Source: Amycolatopsis sp. FBCC-B4732 (GTDB lineage Bacteria; Actinomycetota; Actinomycetes; Mycobacteriales; Pseudonocardiaceae). Taken from it: a stretch of 64,000 nt of DNA. Position numbers and translations under genes: made by a program. Of the stretch, positions 1-12,558 are shown one piece after another. Position 1 is the stretch's first letter. The number at the start of each line of letters is the position of its first letter. The stretch is taken from positions 6,428,501 to 6,492,500 of the forward strand of contig NZ_CP095376.1 of the NCBI RefSeq assembly GCF_023008405.1, read 5' to 3'. Under the pieces are notes generated by a model, which saw only the letters and a list, made by a program, of their open reading frames with translations, did no database searches and was not told the DNA's origin.

Positions 1-2
1 AC

Positions 3-230
3 GAGGCGGGCTTCCGCGTGCTGGTCGACCACACCGGCGGCAACTCCTCCCTCCACCGCGTCCTCGAAGCGCCCCGGGTTCGCCGGGTCCAGGGCTTCAG
101 CTCCGCCCCGCCGCCCCTCGGCCGACGACGTCAGCTCAACGACTTCAGCGCCACCCGCCGTCCCTCCGCCGACGACGTCAACCCGGCTTCGGCGAGCTGG
201 AGCCCGCGGGCCGCGGAGAAGAAGTCGTAG
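3..230 (+). CDS. possible 3' end of an unidentified gene (cut by window edge)
   Basis: A plus-strand frame is open from the window edge to a TAG at 228-230. Up to about base 120 its codons end almost only in G or C and read like protein (GFRVLVDHTGGNSSLHRVLE), so a real gene probably enters from the left. The last 100 bases run antisense through the 3' end of the dehydrogenase gene, where codon quality drops, so the true end may be a frameshift away near base 120-130. No family was recognised. Confidence 0.25.
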   Translation, partial: EAGFRVLVDHTGGNSSLHRVLEAPRVRRVQGFSSAPPPLGRRRQLNDFSATRRPSADDVNPASASWSPRAAEKKS

Positions 231-1273
231 CGGTGTTGCCGCCCGGCGACCACGTCCCGGACGAACTCCTCCCACTGCGCCTTGAAGCCGTTGTCGAACT
301 CGGTGTTGTCCGGGACCTCCTGCCACTGGTCGCGGAACGCCTCGGTCGCCGGCAGGTCGGGGTTCCACACCGGCTTCGGCGTCGCGGACCGGTGCTGCAC
401 CCGGCACCGCCGCAGCCCGGCGACGGCACTGCCCTCGGTGCCGTCGACCTGGAACTCGACGAGCTCGTCCCGGAACACCCGCGTCGACCACGACGAGTTG
501 ATCTGCGCGACGACCCCGGACTCCAGCTCGAAGATCCCGTACGCGGCGTCGTCGGCCGTCGCCGCGTAGGCGTCGCCCTGCTCGTCCCACCTGCGCGGGA
601 TGTGCGTTGTCGCTTTCGCGGTCACGGCCTCGACGCGGCCGAAGAGGTTCTCGAGGACGTAGTTCCAGTGGCAGAACATGTCGAGCACGATCCCGCCGCC
701 GTCCTCGGCGCGGTAGTTCCAGCTCGGGCGCTGCGCCTCCTGCCAGTCGCCCTCGAACACCCAGTAGCCGAACTCGCCGCGCACCGACAGGATCCGCCCG
801 AAGAACCCGCCGTCGACCAGCCGCCGCAGCTTCCGCAGCCCGGGCAGGAACAGCTTGTCGTGCACGACGCCGTGGCAGATCCCGGCGTCCCGCGCGAGCC
901 CGGCCAGCTCCAGCGCCGATGTCAGTTTTTCGGCAAGGGGCTTTTCGGCGTAGACGTGCTTGCCCGCGGCGATCGCCGCCCGCACCGACGGCTCCCGCGC
1001 CGACGTCAGCTGCGCGTCGAAGTAGATGCCGACGTCGGCCAGCGCGGAGTCCGGATCGGTGGTCCACGCGCTCAGCCCGTGCCGGTCGGCGATGTCCTTC
1101 AGCTTCGCGGCGTTGCGGCCGGCGAGGATCGGCTCGAGCTGCACGCGGCTGCCGTCCGGCAGCGCGACGCCGCCCTGGTCGCGAATCGACAACACCGACC
1201 GGAGCAGGTGCTGCCGGTAGCCCATCCGGCCGGTGACCCCGTTGAGCAGCACTCCGATACTGGGCTGGTTCAT
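131..1273 (-). CDS. Gfo/Idh/MocA family NAD(P)-dependent oxidoreductase
   Basis: A 380-residue dehydrogenase of the glucose-fructose oxidoreductase/inositol dehydrogenase family. These enzymes oxidise or epimerise hydroxyls on sugars, inositols and related polyols. The N-terminus has a Rossmann glycine pattern (NGVTGRMGYRQ), followed by the family EKP motif (VYAEKPLAEK) that supplies the catalytic Lys, then the C-terminal alpha/beta domain with a conserved GGGIVLDMFCHW segment. ATG at 1273 is chosen because it overlaps the TGA of the cupin gene upstream (TGATG), as in a translationally coupled operon. It is the last gene of a four-gene set. The substrate is unknown; sugar-acid or inositol metabolism is likely from the neighbours. 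Confidence 0.88.
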   Translation of the reverse strand: MNQPSIGVLLNGVTGRMGYRQHLLRSVLSIRDQGGVALPDGSRVQLEPILAGRNAAKLKDIADRHGLSAWTTDPDSALADVGIYFDAQLTSAREPSVRAAIAAGKHVYAEKPLAEKLTSALELAGLARDAGICHGVVHDKLFLPGLRKLRRLVDGGFFGRILSVRGEFGYWVFEGDWQEAQRPSWNYRAEDGGGIVLDMFCHWNYVLENLFGRVEAVTAKATTHIPRRWDEQGDAYAATADDAAYGIFELESGVVAQINSSWSTRVFRDELVEFQVDGTEGSAVAGLRRCRVQHRSATPKPVWNPDLPATEAFRDQWQEVPDNTEFDNGFKAQWEEFVRDVVAGRQHRYDFFSAARGLQLAEAGLTSSAEGRRVALKSLS

Positions 1274-1986
1274 CACTGCCGGCCTTCCTGGTCGATGTCG
1301 TATTCCGCGCGACGTCCGCACATGCCGTAGCCGTCCGGGTTCGAAGGGACCGCGACCCGGACCCCGGACTGCTCGAGGTGGCTCCCGTCGCCGCGGGCGA
1401 GCGCCTCCAGGTGCGCCCCGGTCAGCTCGGCGGCCCGCAACGCCCCGGCCCGCCAGCGCGGAACCCAGTCGCCGATTTTCGGCGAAACGAGCGCGACGGC
1501 CGCCCGGTGGAACTCCCGCAGCGGCTCCGCGTCGCCGTCCCGCAGGGCCGCCCGCAACGGCAGGTAGCCGCGAATCGCCAGGTCACGGCGTTGCCGAGCG
1601 GCCTGGTCGGTTTTCGGCAACGCTGCCGCGCCGGCGTAGGCGGCCGGATCGGCGAGCACGTCGGGCGGGAAGGTGAAGACCGCGTCCCCCGCCTCGGGCA
1701 GCCCGCTGTTCTGCATCAGCACCGTGACGCGCAGCCCGTCTTCCTGGACCATCCGGTGCACGGTTCCCGGCGCGAACCACGCGATCACCCCGGGCTCCAG
1801 CGGTGTCTCGTCGTAGCCGCCGGCGCTCAACGTCTGGACCGCCCCGCACCCGCCCGTGACGACGTACGCCTCGGTGCAGGCGAGGTGCAGGTGCGGGCTC
1901 CCGCCGCACACCCCATCCTCCGCCGCCCAGTCGTAGGCGCGCAGGTGTGAGACCCCGATTCCACCTGGAAGTGGGAACGCGTTCAT
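1273..1986 (-). CDS. cupin-domain protein
   Basis: 237 residues. The N-terminal half is a cupin barrel: motif 1 gives PHLHLACTEAYVV with two His and a Glu, and motif 2 gives PGVIAWFAPGTVHRMV with a third His, together a plausible metal site. The C-terminal half (about residues 110-237) is helical and not recognised. The start at 1986 overlaps the previous stop (ATGA) and the stop overlaps the next ATG, so it is coupled on both sides inside the sugar-dehydrogenase operon. Such cupins may isomerise, epimerise or sense sugars; nothing here separates enzyme from sensor. Confidence 0.75.
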   Translation of the reverse strand: MNAFPLPGGIGVSHLRAYDWAAEDGVCGGSPHLHLACTEAYVVTGGCGAVQTLSAGGYDETPLEPGVIAWFAPGTVHRMVQEDGLRVTVLMQNSGLPEAGDAVFTFPPDVLADPAAYAGAAALPKTDQAARQRRDLAIRGYLPLRAALRDGDAEPLREFHRAAVALVSPKIGDWVPRWRAGALRAAELTGAHLEALARGDGSHLEQSGVRVAVPSNPDGYGMCGRRAEYDIDQEGRQ

Positions 1987-2903
1987 GACCACCCGTGCCG
2001 ATCGAGGTAGTGAGTCACCCGATCGCGGTCCCACGCCCCATCCGCGACGACGATCCGGTAGCGGTAGGTGAAGCTCTCCCCCGGCTCCAGCGCGAACTCG
2101 TCGAAAAACGCCCACGAGAACGCGACCATCGGCGTCTCCTGAGAGCGGACGAACCAGTGCGACTCGTGGATCGCCTGGTCGTTTTCCGGCGAATGCGCGA
2201 AGACCAGCGTCGAATGCGCGTCGACGTCGTCGTGCTCGCCGACGAACGCCAGCCACGGCGCCTGCGCGCCCATCATGTCGTCGCCGCCGAGCTCCCCGGG
2301 CCCGAGGACTCGCCCACCGCTGAAGTCGCGCGGCCCCCGCCAGTGCAGCCCGGTGTACCCGGCCAGCTCACGGCCGGCGGTCGTCGGGCTGCCGAACTCG
2401 AGCGGGGTGTCGCGGATGTTGGTCAGCTCGATCCCCCAGTCGAGTGCCCAGGCCCCTTCGTCCGGCTCGACCGAGTGGACGACGAGCTCGCGCCGCTCCC
2501 GCGCCCACTCGTCACCGCCGTTGGCGACCCAGGTGAGCCGTTCGGTGAACCCGAGCCGGTCGCGGCCGACGGCGAAGGCGGCGAAGTCGTCGTGCCGCAT
2601 GGAGCCGATGCGGTCGGGCAGGTCCTGGTACCAATGGCCGGGAACGTAGGTGTGGCCGCCCCAGAAGTTCTGCCCGGACAGGTGGCTGGACGTCATCTGC
2701 AGACCCTTGTGCCACCGGTGGTCGGCGGGCCGGTATCCGCTGACGCCGCGGCCGCCGAGGGTCCGCAGCGGGTGGGTGTAGGGCTTGCGCGATTCGAAGG
2801 CCACCGGGTCGGGCTTGTACACATAGGACATCAGCTGGACCCCGCCGGCCTCGACGGTCACGCGCTCGCCGTGCCGGTGCGTGACGGTGATCGCCGCGCT
2901 CAC
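1983..2903 (-). CDS. PmoA-like (DUF6807) family protein
   Basis: 306 residues resembling the family labelled 'methane oxygenase PmoA' in domain databases (DUF6807). The family has no shown link to methane oxidation and usually lies beside Gfo/Idh dehydrogenases and sugar catabolism genes. Visible hallmarks are the N-terminal YVYKPD, the central PADHRWHKGLQM, SGQNFWGGHTYV and GLHWRGPRDFSGG segments, and a C-terminal FVRSQETPMVAFSWAFFDE. No signal peptide is seen. ATGA overlaps join it to both neighbours, so it is probably made in step with the dehydrogenases. The biochemical role is unproven. Confidence 0.75.
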   Translation of the reverse strand: MSAAITVTHRHGERVTVEAGGVQLMSYVYKPDPVAFESRKPYTHPLRTLGGRGVSGYRPADHRWHKGLQMTSSHLSGQNFWGGHTYVPGHWYQDLPDRIGSMRHDDFAAFAVGRDRLGFTERLTWVANGGDEWARERRELVVHSVEPDEGAWALDWGIELTNIRDTPLEFGSPTTAGRELAGYTGLHWRGPRDFSGGRVLGPGELGGDDMMGAQAPWLAFVGEHDDVDAHSTLVFAHSPENDQAIHESHWFVRSQETPMVAFSWAFFDEFALEPGESFTYRYRIVVADGAWDRDRVTHYLDRHGWS

Positions 2904-3979
2904 GCCCTTGCTCCCGCCATGGACCGGTGGAAGGCATCACCGGCGACGATCTCCCCGCGCCGCACCCCGGCCCCGGTGGCCGCGGACTTGTACAAAGCCG
3001 CGACGAACTCCAGCACCCGCCGCCCGTCAGTCCCGCTGCACGGCGGCCGCCGCCCGGCCCGGTAGGCGGCGAGCACGGGCGCGAACGCGGCGGCGTGCGA
3101 GCTGGCCACGTCCTCGGACGGCGTCCAGCGCTTCGTCGCTTTTTCGGCAACGTGCGGGGCCGGCGTGTAGCGCCAGTCTTTGCCGCTGTGGCCGTAGAGG
3201 TGGGTGAGCTCGACGGTGGCGTTTTCGCAGTCGACCCTGATCCGGCTCACCTCGTCCGGTGAAAGGACGCTGTTGACGACGGTCGCGAGCGCCCCCGACT
3301 CGAACCGGGCGAGTGCGGTGGAGACATCCTCGGTCTCAACGTCGTGCACCAGCCGTGCGGTCATCGCGCGCACCTCGGCCCAGTCGCCGAGCAGGTGGAG
3401 CAGGAGGTCCATCTGGTGGATGCCGTGGCCCATGGCGGGCCCGCCGCCCTCGGATTCCCAGCGCCCGCGCCACGGCACCGCGTAGTAGGCGCCGTCGCGG
3501 TACCAGGTGGTCTGGCAGTGCGCGACGAGCGGCCGTCCGAGGTCCCCCGCGTCGAGCAGGTTCCGGAAGTGCGCGGCACCCGATCCGGACCGTTGCTGGT
3601 AAACGAACGAAACGTAAGGCCCGCCGTCCCGTTCGGCGGCGGCCATCTCGTCGTACTCGGCGAGCGACCGGCACGGCGGCTTCTCACACCAGACCCAGGC
3701 GCCGCCGGCAAGGGCTTTCACGGTCTGCTCGACGTGCAGCCCGGGCGGCGTGCAGATCGAGACGAGATCGGGCTCCTGCTCGGCGAGCAGGGTGTCGAGA
3801 TCGCCGTAGGGCTTGGCGTCGCCGGCCGCGGCACAGAACGCGACGGCCCGGGCTTCATCGACATCGGCGGCTGCCACGATCTCGACGTCGTCGCGGTGCG
3901 CCTGGAAGGCGCTCCGATGGCTGTCCGCGATTCCCCCGGCGCCGACAACGGCGACCCGTAAGCGCTTTCCGTGAGTCAA
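2900..3979 (-). CDS. Gfo/Idh/MocA family oxidoreductase, first gene of operon
   Basis: 359 residues with a clear Rossmann nucleotide-binding start (VAVVGAGGIADSH), the EKP catalytic motif (VWCEKPPCRS), and a conserved GHGIHQMDLLLHL segment in the C-terminal domain. It is a second, distinct member of the family in the same operon, which suggests consecutive oxidation/reduction steps on one polyol or sugar acid. It is the promoter-proximal gene. A LacI-type operator lies about 85 bases upstream, and a second, imperfect copy lies inside codons 3-7 (HGKRL), where the coding sequence reads GGAAAGCGCTTA. No strong Shine-Dalgarno precedes the ATG. Confidence 0.88.
   Translation of the reverse strand: MTHGKRLRVAVVGAGGIADSHRSAFQAHRDDVEIVAAADVDEARAVAFCAAAGDAKPYGDLDTLLAEQEPDLVSICTPPGLHVEQTVKALAGGAWVWCEKPPCRSLAEYDEMAAAERDGGPYVSFVYQQRSGSGAAHFRNLLDAGDLGRPLVAHCQTTWYRDGAYYAVPWRGRWESEGGGPAMGHGIHQMDLLLHLLGDWAEVRAMTARLVHDVETEDVSTALARFESGALATVVNSVLSPDEVSRIRVDCENATVELTHLYGHSGKDWRYTPAPHVAEKATKRWTPSEDVASSHAAAFAPVLAAYRAGRRPPCSGTDGRRVLEFVAALYKSAATGAGVRRGEIVAGDAFHRSMAGARA
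3958..3971. promoter_or_regulatory. second LacI-type operator, inside the first codons
   Basis: The 8-bp core AAGCGCTT (3960-3967) matches the core of the upstream palindrome; outer positions are less perfect. Its centre is exactly 100 bp from the centre of the first operator, a spacing compatible with repression by DNA looping. It lies within codons 3-7 of the first dehydrogenase gene. Confidence 0.4.
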
Positions 3980-4056
3980 CCCAGGTCTCCCTCCTCGGTG
4001 ACACGCCTCCCAGCGGGCCGTCCCCGCCCGGCCGGGCCGCTCCTGCCGACCGTTCC

Positions 4057-4096
4057 AGAAAGCGCTTTCTCACGCAACGGCCGACCAGGATGTCAA
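4057..4096 (-). promoter_or_regulatory. LacI/GalR-type operator and putative promoter of the dehydrogenase operon
   Basis: Bases 4057-4070 form a perfect 14-bp palindrome, AGAAAGCGCTTTCT, with the central CG of LacI/GalR-family operators. On the minus strand a TTGACA hexamer at 4096-4091 is a candidate -35, which would place the operator over the -10 and start region, suited to repression. No good -10 hexamer is visible. The regulator gene is not in the window. Confidence 0.6.
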
Positions 4097-4278
4097 CGTT
4101 GTCACGCAGGGTGGTCAACCGGAACGGACGACAGCTCTGACGGCCGCCGCTGACAGCACGACTTCAACGCCACTAAGGCTTCACACCGTCAGCGCCGAGG
4201 CCCAGCCACTTACCGGGGCTTCCATCGCGGAGCCCCGGGACGGTTCCACCGAGCGCCGACCCACTCCGGCGCCGTCGG
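4097..4278. other. non-coding leader of the dehydrogenase operon
   Basis: With the operator segment this completes a roughly 300-base stretch (3980-4278) without a recognisable gene. It separates the start of the dehydrogenase operon from the 3' end of the membrane-protein gene. Beyond the promoter and operator I see no tRNA, repeat or strong terminator. Confidence 0.4.
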
Positions 4279-4815
4279 TCAGCGAGACTTGCTCTTGGGT
4301 TCACGCTTCCGCGGCTGCCGGCTCTCGGCGCGCACCGCGCGGATGTCCAAGAAAGCGACAACGACCGAAACGAGCGCCGCGAACAGCCCGAGGAACCGCC
4401 CGAAGCCGGGTTCGATCGCGATCCCGGCGACGTCGAAGATGCCCCGCTGGTCGGCGTCGAACTCCCAGTCGAGCGTGAACCAGCCGAGCACCATCAGCAG
4501 CAGCGACGCCGCGGCGACCACCAGCCACAGGTGCGGCAGGCCGCCGACCCGCACTTTCCGGATTCGTCCGAAAACGACCACGACCAGCCCGGCCAGCAGC
4601 AACGGCAGCGGCGGGCACCAGGCGAAGAAGCTCGAGTTCCACGCGTTCCGGACGACGTCGCTGTGCGGCAGCTGCGCCAGCACGGCCTCGATGTCCGGCT
4701 TGTTGGTGTCCAGCGTGGTCCACGGCAGGAACGTCGACCCCAGCGCGAGCAGCCCGGCCGCCAGGCCGAGCCACTCGCGCCAGGTGACGCTTTTGACGGA
4801 AAACGTCGATGTCAT
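4279..4815 (-). CDS. four-helix membrane protein of unknown function
   Basis: 178 residues. Hydrophobic segments lie at roughly 14-32 (LGLAAGLLALGSTFLPW), 65-84 (PPLPLLLAGLVVVVFG), 94-114 (LWLVVAAASLLLMVLGWF) and 138-158 (FLGLFAALVSVVVAFLDI). The C-terminus is a basic tail, RKREPKSKSR, likely cytoplasmic. The ATG at 4815 lies just downstream of gatB (stop at 4823) on the same strand, so it may be the last gene of the gatCAB transcript. No family was recognised and no enzyme motif is visible. Confidence 0.7.
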   Translation of the reverse strand: MTSTFSVKSVTWREWLGLAAGLLALGSTFLPWTTLDTNKPDIEAVLAQLPHSDVVRNAWNSSFFAWCPPLPLLLAGLVVVVFGRIRKVRVGGLPHLWLVVAAASLLLMVLGWFTLDWEFDADQRGIFDVAGIAIEPGFGRFLGLFAALVSVVVAFLDIRAVRAESRQPRKREPKSKSR

Positions 4816-4822
4816 GAAACGG

Positions 4823-6328
4823 TCAGGAGCCGACGCGCTCGATGATCAGTTCCCGGACCCGCTTCGCGTCGGCCTGCCCCTTGGTCGCCTTCATGACCGC
4901 ACCGACGATCGCGCCGGCCGCGGCGACCTTGCCGCCGCGGATCTTCTCGGCGACGTCCGGCTGCGCCGCCAGGGCCTCGTCGATCGCCGCGAGCAGGGCC
5001 GAGTCGTCCGAAACGACCTTCAGCCCGCGCTTCTCGACGACCTCACGCGGCTCGCCCTCACCGGCGAGCACGCCCTGGACGACCTCCTTGGCGAGCTTGT
5101 TCGTCAGTTCACCGGACGAAACCAGCCCGATGACCTCTGCCAGCTGCTTCGGCGTGATCGGCAGGTCGGCCAGCTCGACCTCGCGGCTGTTCGCCTCCTG
5201 CGCCAGCGTGTTGACCCACCAGCCGCGCGCCTCGTCCGGCGACGTACCGGCCTCGACGGTGGCCGCGACGAGGTCGACCGCGCCGACGTTCAGCAGGTCA
5301 CGCAGGGCTTCGTCGGAAAGTGACCATTCCTGCTGGATCCGCTTCCGCCGCTCCGAGGGCATCTCCGGCAGCGTGCCGCGCAGCTCCTCGACCCACTCGC
5401 GCGACGGCGCGATCGGGACCAGGTCGGGCTCCGGGAAGTACCGGTAGTCCTCCGCGGTCTCCTTCGTCCGGCCCGCCGACGTCGTGCCGTCGGCTTCCTG
5501 GAAGTGCCGCGTCTCCTGCTTGATCGAACCGCCCTCGGCGAGGATGGCCGCCTGCCGGGTCATCTCGTAGCGAACGGCCCTTTCGACGCTCCGCAGCGAG
5601 TTGACGTTCTTCGTCTCGGTGCGCGTACCGAACTCGGTCGCGTCCTTCGCCATGAGCGAAACGTTCGCGTCGCACCGCAGCGAGCCCTGGTCCATGCGGA
5701 CGTCCGACACGTCGAGCGCGCGAAGCAGGTCACGCAACGCGCTCACGTACGCCCGCGCGACCTCGGGAGCCCGCTCGCCGGTGCCCTCGATCGGCTTCGT
5801 CACGATTTCGATCAGCGGAACGCCGGCCCGGTTGTAGTCGAGCAGCGAGTGCTCGGCACCGTGGATGCGACCGGTGGCCCCGCCGACGTGCAGCGACTTG
5901 CCGGTGTCCTCCTCCATGTGCGCGCGCTCGATCTCCACGCGCACGACCTCGCCGTCGTCGAGCGTGACGTCGAGGTAGCCGTTGAAGGCGATCGGCTCGT
6001 CGTACTGCGACGTCTGGAAGTTCTTCGGCATGTCCGGGTAGAAGTAGTTCTTCCGGGCGAACCGGCACCACTCGGCGATCTCGCAGTTCAGCGCGAGACC
6101 GATCCGGATCGCGCCCTCGACGGCCTTGCCGTTGACGACCGGCAGCGCGCCGGGCAGGCCCAGGCAGGTCGGGCACACCTTCGTGTTCGGCTCGCCGCCG
6201 AACTCGTTGGCGCAGCCGCAGAACATCTTCGTGTTCGTGTTGAGCTCGACGTGCACTTCGAGCCCGAGCACGGGGTTGAAGCGTTCGATGACGTCGGCGT
6301 AGTCCATCAGCTCGGCCACGGCAGTCAC
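4823..6328 (-). CDS. gatB: aspartyl/glutamyl-tRNA amidotransferase subunit B
   Basis: 501 residues, normal length for GatB. Together with GatA and GatC it converts misacylated Glu-tRNA(Gln) or Asp-tRNA(Asn) to the correct amide in the cytoplasm. GatB binds the tRNA and activates the acid with ATP. The N-terminal cradle domain has the family start ([15 protein letters not shown]) and a cysteine-rich zinc-type segment ([10 protein letters not shown] and [11 protein letters not shown]), then [20 protein letters not shown]; the C-terminal GatB/Yqey domain ends the protein. ATGA overlap with gatA. In M. tuberculosis, from memory, pfkA lies between gatA and gatB; here they are directly coupled. Confidence 0.98.
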   Translation of the reverse strand: MTAVAELMDYADVIERFNPVLGLEVHVELNTNTKMFCGCANEFGGEPNTKVCPTCLGLPGALPVVNGKAVEGAIRIGLALNCEIAEWCRFARKNYFYPDMPKNFQTSQYDEPIAFNGYLDVTLDDGEVVRVEIERAHMEEDTGKSLHVGGATGRIHGAEHSLLDYNRAGVPLIEIVTKPIEGTGERAPEVARAYVSALRDLLRALDVSDVRMDQGSLRCDANVSLMAKDATEFGTRTETKNVNSLRSVERAVRYEMTRQAAILAEGGSIKQETRHFQEADGTTSAGRTKETAEDYRYFPEPDLVPIAPSREWVEELRGTLPEMPSERRKRIQQEWSLSDEALRDLLNVGAVDLVAATVEAGTSPDEARGWWVNTLAQEANSREVELADLPITPKQLAEVIGLVSSGELTNKLAKEVVQGVLAGEGEPREVVEKRGLKVVSDDSALLAAIDEALAAQPDVAEKIRGGKVAAAGAIVGAVMKATKGQADAKRVRELIIERVGS

Positions 6329-7842
6329 TTGGTTCCTCCCAGCTCCGGGACCTTGTGGATGAGCGCCCCGCCGGCGGCGGCGTCGCGAGCGGCCTCGTAG
6401 GCGGCGCCGACCCGGTAGAGCCGGTCATCGGCGAGCGCCGGGGCCATGATCTGCAGGCCGACCGGCAGGCCGTCCTCGTCGGACAGCCCGCTCGGCACAC
6501 TCATCGCGGCGTTGCCGGCGAGGTTCGACGGGATCGTGCACAGGTCGGCGAGGTACATCGCCATCGGGTCGTCCACGCGCTCGCCGATCTTGAACGCCGT
6601 GGTCGGCGTCGTGGGCGAAACGAGGACATCGACCTTTTCGAAGGCGGCCGCGAAGTCACGCGTGATCAGCGTGCGCACCTTCTGGGCCGAACCGTAGTAG
6701 GCGTCGTAGTAGCCGGACGACAACGCGTAAGTGCCCAGCATGATCCGCCGCTTGACCTCGGCGCCGAAGCCCTTCTCGCGGGTGAGCGACATGACCTCTT
6801 CGGCGCTGTGCGTGCCGTCGTCGGCGACGCGCAGGCCGTAGCGCATGGCGTCGAACCGCGCGAGGTTCGACGAGCACTCGCTCGGCGCGATCAGGTAGTA
6901 AGCGGGCAGCGCGTAGACGAAATGCGGACAAGAGACCTCGACGACCTCGGCTCCCAGCGCCCGCAACTGTTCGACCGCAGCCTGGAACGACCGCTCGACG
7001 CCTGGCTGGTAGCCCTCGCCACCGAACTCCTTCACGACGCCGACCTTGACGCCCTTGAGGTCACCGGTCATGCCCTGCCGGGCCGCGGCGACGACCGGCG
7101 GCACCGGCGCGTCGATGGAGGTCGCGTCCAGCGGGTCGTGCCCGGCGATGACCTCGTGCAGCAGGGCGGCGTCGAGCACCGTCCGCGCGCAGGGCCCGGC
7201 CTGGTCGAGCGATGACGAAAAAGCGACCAGGCCGTAGCGCGACACGCCGCCGTAGGTCGGCTTGACCCCGACGGTGCCGGTCACGGACCCCGGCTGCCGG
7301 ATCGAGCCACCCGTGTCGGTGCCGATCGCGATGGCCGCTTCGAAGGCCGCGATCGACGCCGACGAGCCACCGCCCGACCCGCCCGGGATGCGGGCGTGGT
7401 CCCACGGGTTGTGCGTCGGGCCGTAAGCCGAGTTCTCCGTCGACGACCCCATGGCGAACTCGTCCATGTTGGTCTTGCCGAGGATGACGACGCCGGCCTC
7501 GCGCAGCTTGCGCGTCACGGTCGCGTCGTACGGCGGGATCCAGCCTTCGAGCGTTTTCGAACCACAGGTGGTCGGGAGGCCCTCGGTGGTGAGGACGTCC
7601 TTCAGCGCGAGCGGCACGCCGGCCAGCGCCGACGCGGGCGCGTTGCCCCCGGCGATGCCCTCGTCGACGGCCTTGGCCGCGGCCAGCGCACCGTCGGTGT
7701 CGACGTGCAGGAACGCGTGGACGTGGTCGTCGACCTCGGCGATCCGGTCCAGGTGGGCCTGCGTGACCTCGACCGCGGACACCTCGCGCGTGTGGATCTT
7801 CTCCGCCAGCTCCGCGGCGGTCAGCTTGATGAGCTCGGTCAC
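6325..7842 (-). CDS. gatA: aspartyl/glutamyl-tRNA amidotransferase subunit A (amidase)
   Basis: 505 residues of the amidase-signature family. GatA hydrolyses glutamine to supply ammonia to GatB. The Ser-cisSer-Lys triad is visible: Lys in [11 protein letters not shown], the glycine/serine-rich signature [15 protein letters not shown], and the nucleophile region [13 protein letters not shown]. The conserved [16 protein letters not shown] segment follows; its AFSS codons (GCT TTT TCG TCA) are unusual for this genome and coincide with the A-tract motif described in the findings. ATGA overlaps with gatC before and gatB after show a tightly coupled gatCAB operon. Confidence 0.98.
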   Translation of the reverse strand: MTELIKLTAAELAEKIHTREVSAVEVTQAHLDRIAEVDDHVHAFLHVDTDGALAAAKAVDEGIAGGNAPASALAGVPLALKDVLTTEGLPTTCGSKTLEGWIPPYDATVTRKLREAGVVILGKTNMDEFAMGSSTENSAYGPTHNPWDHARIPGGSGGGSSASIAAFEAAIAIGTDTGGSIRQPGSVTGTVGVKPTYGGVSRYGLVAFSSSLDQAGPCARTVLDAALLHEVIAGHDPLDATSIDAPVPPVVAAARQGMTGDLKGVKVGVVKEFGGEGYQPGVERSFQAAVEQLRALGAEVVEVSCPHFVYALPAYYLIAPSECSSNLARFDAMRYGLRVADDGTHSAEEVMSLTREKGFGAEVKRRIMLGTYALSSGYYDAYYGSAQKVRTLITRDFAAAFEKVDVLVSPTTPTTAFKIGERVDDPMAMYLADLCTIPSNLAGNAAMSVPSGLSDEDGLPVGLQIMAPALADDRLYRVGAAYEAARDAAAGGALIHKVPELGGTK

Positions 7843-8138
7843 TGCTCTTCCCCCAGAATCCGCGGCACCCGGAAACGCCCGTCCTCGGCGGCCGGCGCAC
7901 CGGCCAGCGCCTGCTGCTGCGTGAGCCCGGGACGGACGACGTCCTGCCGGAAGACGTTCGTCAGCGGCACGGCGTGCGACGTCGGCGGCACATCGGCGGC
8001 GGCGACCTCGCTCACCTTGGCCACCGAGTCCAGGATCTGGTCGAGCTGGCCGGCGAAGACGTCGATCTCGTCGTCGGTCACGGCCAGCCTGGCCAGCTTC
8101 GCGAGGTGCGCGACCTCGTCTCGGGAAATGTTGGGCAC
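7839..8138 (-). CDS. gatC: aspartyl/glutamyl-tRNA amidotransferase subunit C
   Basis: 99 residues, the usual GatC length. GatC is a small stabilising belt between GatA and GatB. The sequence begins [24 protein letters not shown], the standard GatC opening, and ends with [10 protein letters not shown]. The GTG at 8138 is chosen because GGAG sits 8 bases upstream and the protein then begins at the conserved PNISRDEV motif; the longer upstream frame has no family similarity. First gene of the gatCAB operon, overlapping gatA by ATGA. Confidence 0.97.
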   Translation of the reverse strand: MPNISRDEVAHLAKLARLAVTDDEIDVFAGQLDQILDSVAKVSEVAAADVPPTSHAVPLTNVFRQDVVRPGLTQQQALAGAPAAEDGRFRVPRILGEEQ

Positions 8139-8371
8139 GCGGGTGACTCCCGGGTTGTGCTGTGCGGGTTGTCTCGGAAGCTGCAAGTCTATGGTGACGG
8201 CGTGGGCGGACTCGACTGGGTTACGCCCGGCGCAGGCCGGGTGCCGTCCGGCGACGCTCGCGTCCCGCCCGCCGGACAGCAGGTCCCGCGAGCCGGGCGG
8301 GTCTGTCACAATCGGCGACCGGCATCGAGCGTCCCACGGCAAGGCTGGGACGCCATAGGCGAGAGGGGCGC

Positions 8372-9028
8372 GTGGTGTCGTTCCTGATCCGGGTCCTCCT
8401 TCCGGACAGCCCCGGGACCCTCGGCGCGGTCGCCACGGCGCTCGGCACGGTAGGCGCCGACATCCTCAGCGTGGACGTCGTCGAGCGCGGCACCGGAGTG
8501 GCCGTGGACGACTTGGTCGTCGAGCTCCCGTCGGGCCGGTTGCCCGACGCGCTGATCACGGCGGCGGAAAGTGTCGAAGGCGTCGAGGTGGACGCGGTCC
8601 GGCCCTACGCGGGTGTCCTGGACACCCATCGTGAGCTCGAACTGGTCGAAGAGATCGCCGCGCAGCCGAAGTCGGGGCTGGACATCCTGGCCGAGGGCGT
8701 GCCCCGCATCGTGCGCGCGGGCTGGGCGATGATCGTCGAGCACGCCGAAACCGGCGCGGTCCGGCTGGCGTCGTCGAGCGCCGCCCCGGAGACGCCGATC
8801 ACCGACCTGCCGTGGCTCCCGCTGGAGCGCGCGACGGTCCTCGACGGCGAAGAGGCCTGGATCCCGGAGACGTGGAAGGAGCTCGGCACCGAGCTGGCCG
8901 CCACGCCGCTAGGCAAGCCGGGCAAGGCGCTGCTGGTCGCCCGCCCGGGCGGCCCCGCCTTCCGCGCTGCCGAAGTCGCCCGGCTCGCCCACCTCGCGGG
9001 CATCGTCGCGGTCGTCCTCGACGGCTGA
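8372..9028 (+). CDS. ACT-domain amino-acid-binding protein
   Basis: 218 residues with an N-terminal ACT domain (residues 1-75, [23 protein letters not shown] and the following beta/alpha repeats). A C-terminal half of about 120 residues looks like a degenerate GAF-type or ligand-binding domain with no catalytic motif. ACT domains bind free amino acids for allosteric control. The gene diverges from gatC and lies next to ligA, the same neighbourhood as Rv3013 of M. tuberculosis (recalled). Starts at the first of two adjacent GTG codons. A textbook terminator follows the stop by 21 bases. Confidence 0.85.
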   Translation: MVSFLIRVLLPDSPGTLGAVATALGTVGADILSVDVVERGTGVAVDDLVVELPSGRLPDALITAAESVEGVEVDAVRPYAGVLDTHRELELVEEIAAQPKSGLDILAEGVPRIVRAGWAMIVEHAETGAVRLASSSAAPETPITDLPWLPLERATVLDGEEAWIPETWKELGTELAATPLGKPGKALLVARPGGPAFRAAEVARLAHLAGIVAVVLDG

Positions 9029-9049
9029 CCCGCGGAGCGGATCGATCAG

Positions 9050-9080
9050 GGGACGAGCCCGCACCGGCTCGTCCCTTTTT
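9050..9080 (+). terminator. rho-independent terminator of the ACT-domain gene
   Basis: A perfect 10-bp stem (9050-9059 with 9066-9075, GGGACGAGCC/GGCTCGTCCC) with a 6-base loop, followed by TTTTT at 9076-9080. It lies between convergent genes. Confidence 0.9.
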
Positions 9081-9094
9081 CGACCAGCCCCAGG

Positions 9095-12481
<3,387 letters not shown>

Positions 12482-12558
12482 GGTTGCGGACGGTCCTCGT
12501 CAGGTCGGCTACCCCCGCCACGCTACTGGCCGGGCGAAGCGGACGTCAGCGGAATCCG

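Noticed and set aside
121..182. Short direct repeat CCGACGACGTCA at 122-133 and 171-182
   Set aside because: Two 12-bp copies in GC-rich coding sequence, with no further copies or structure.
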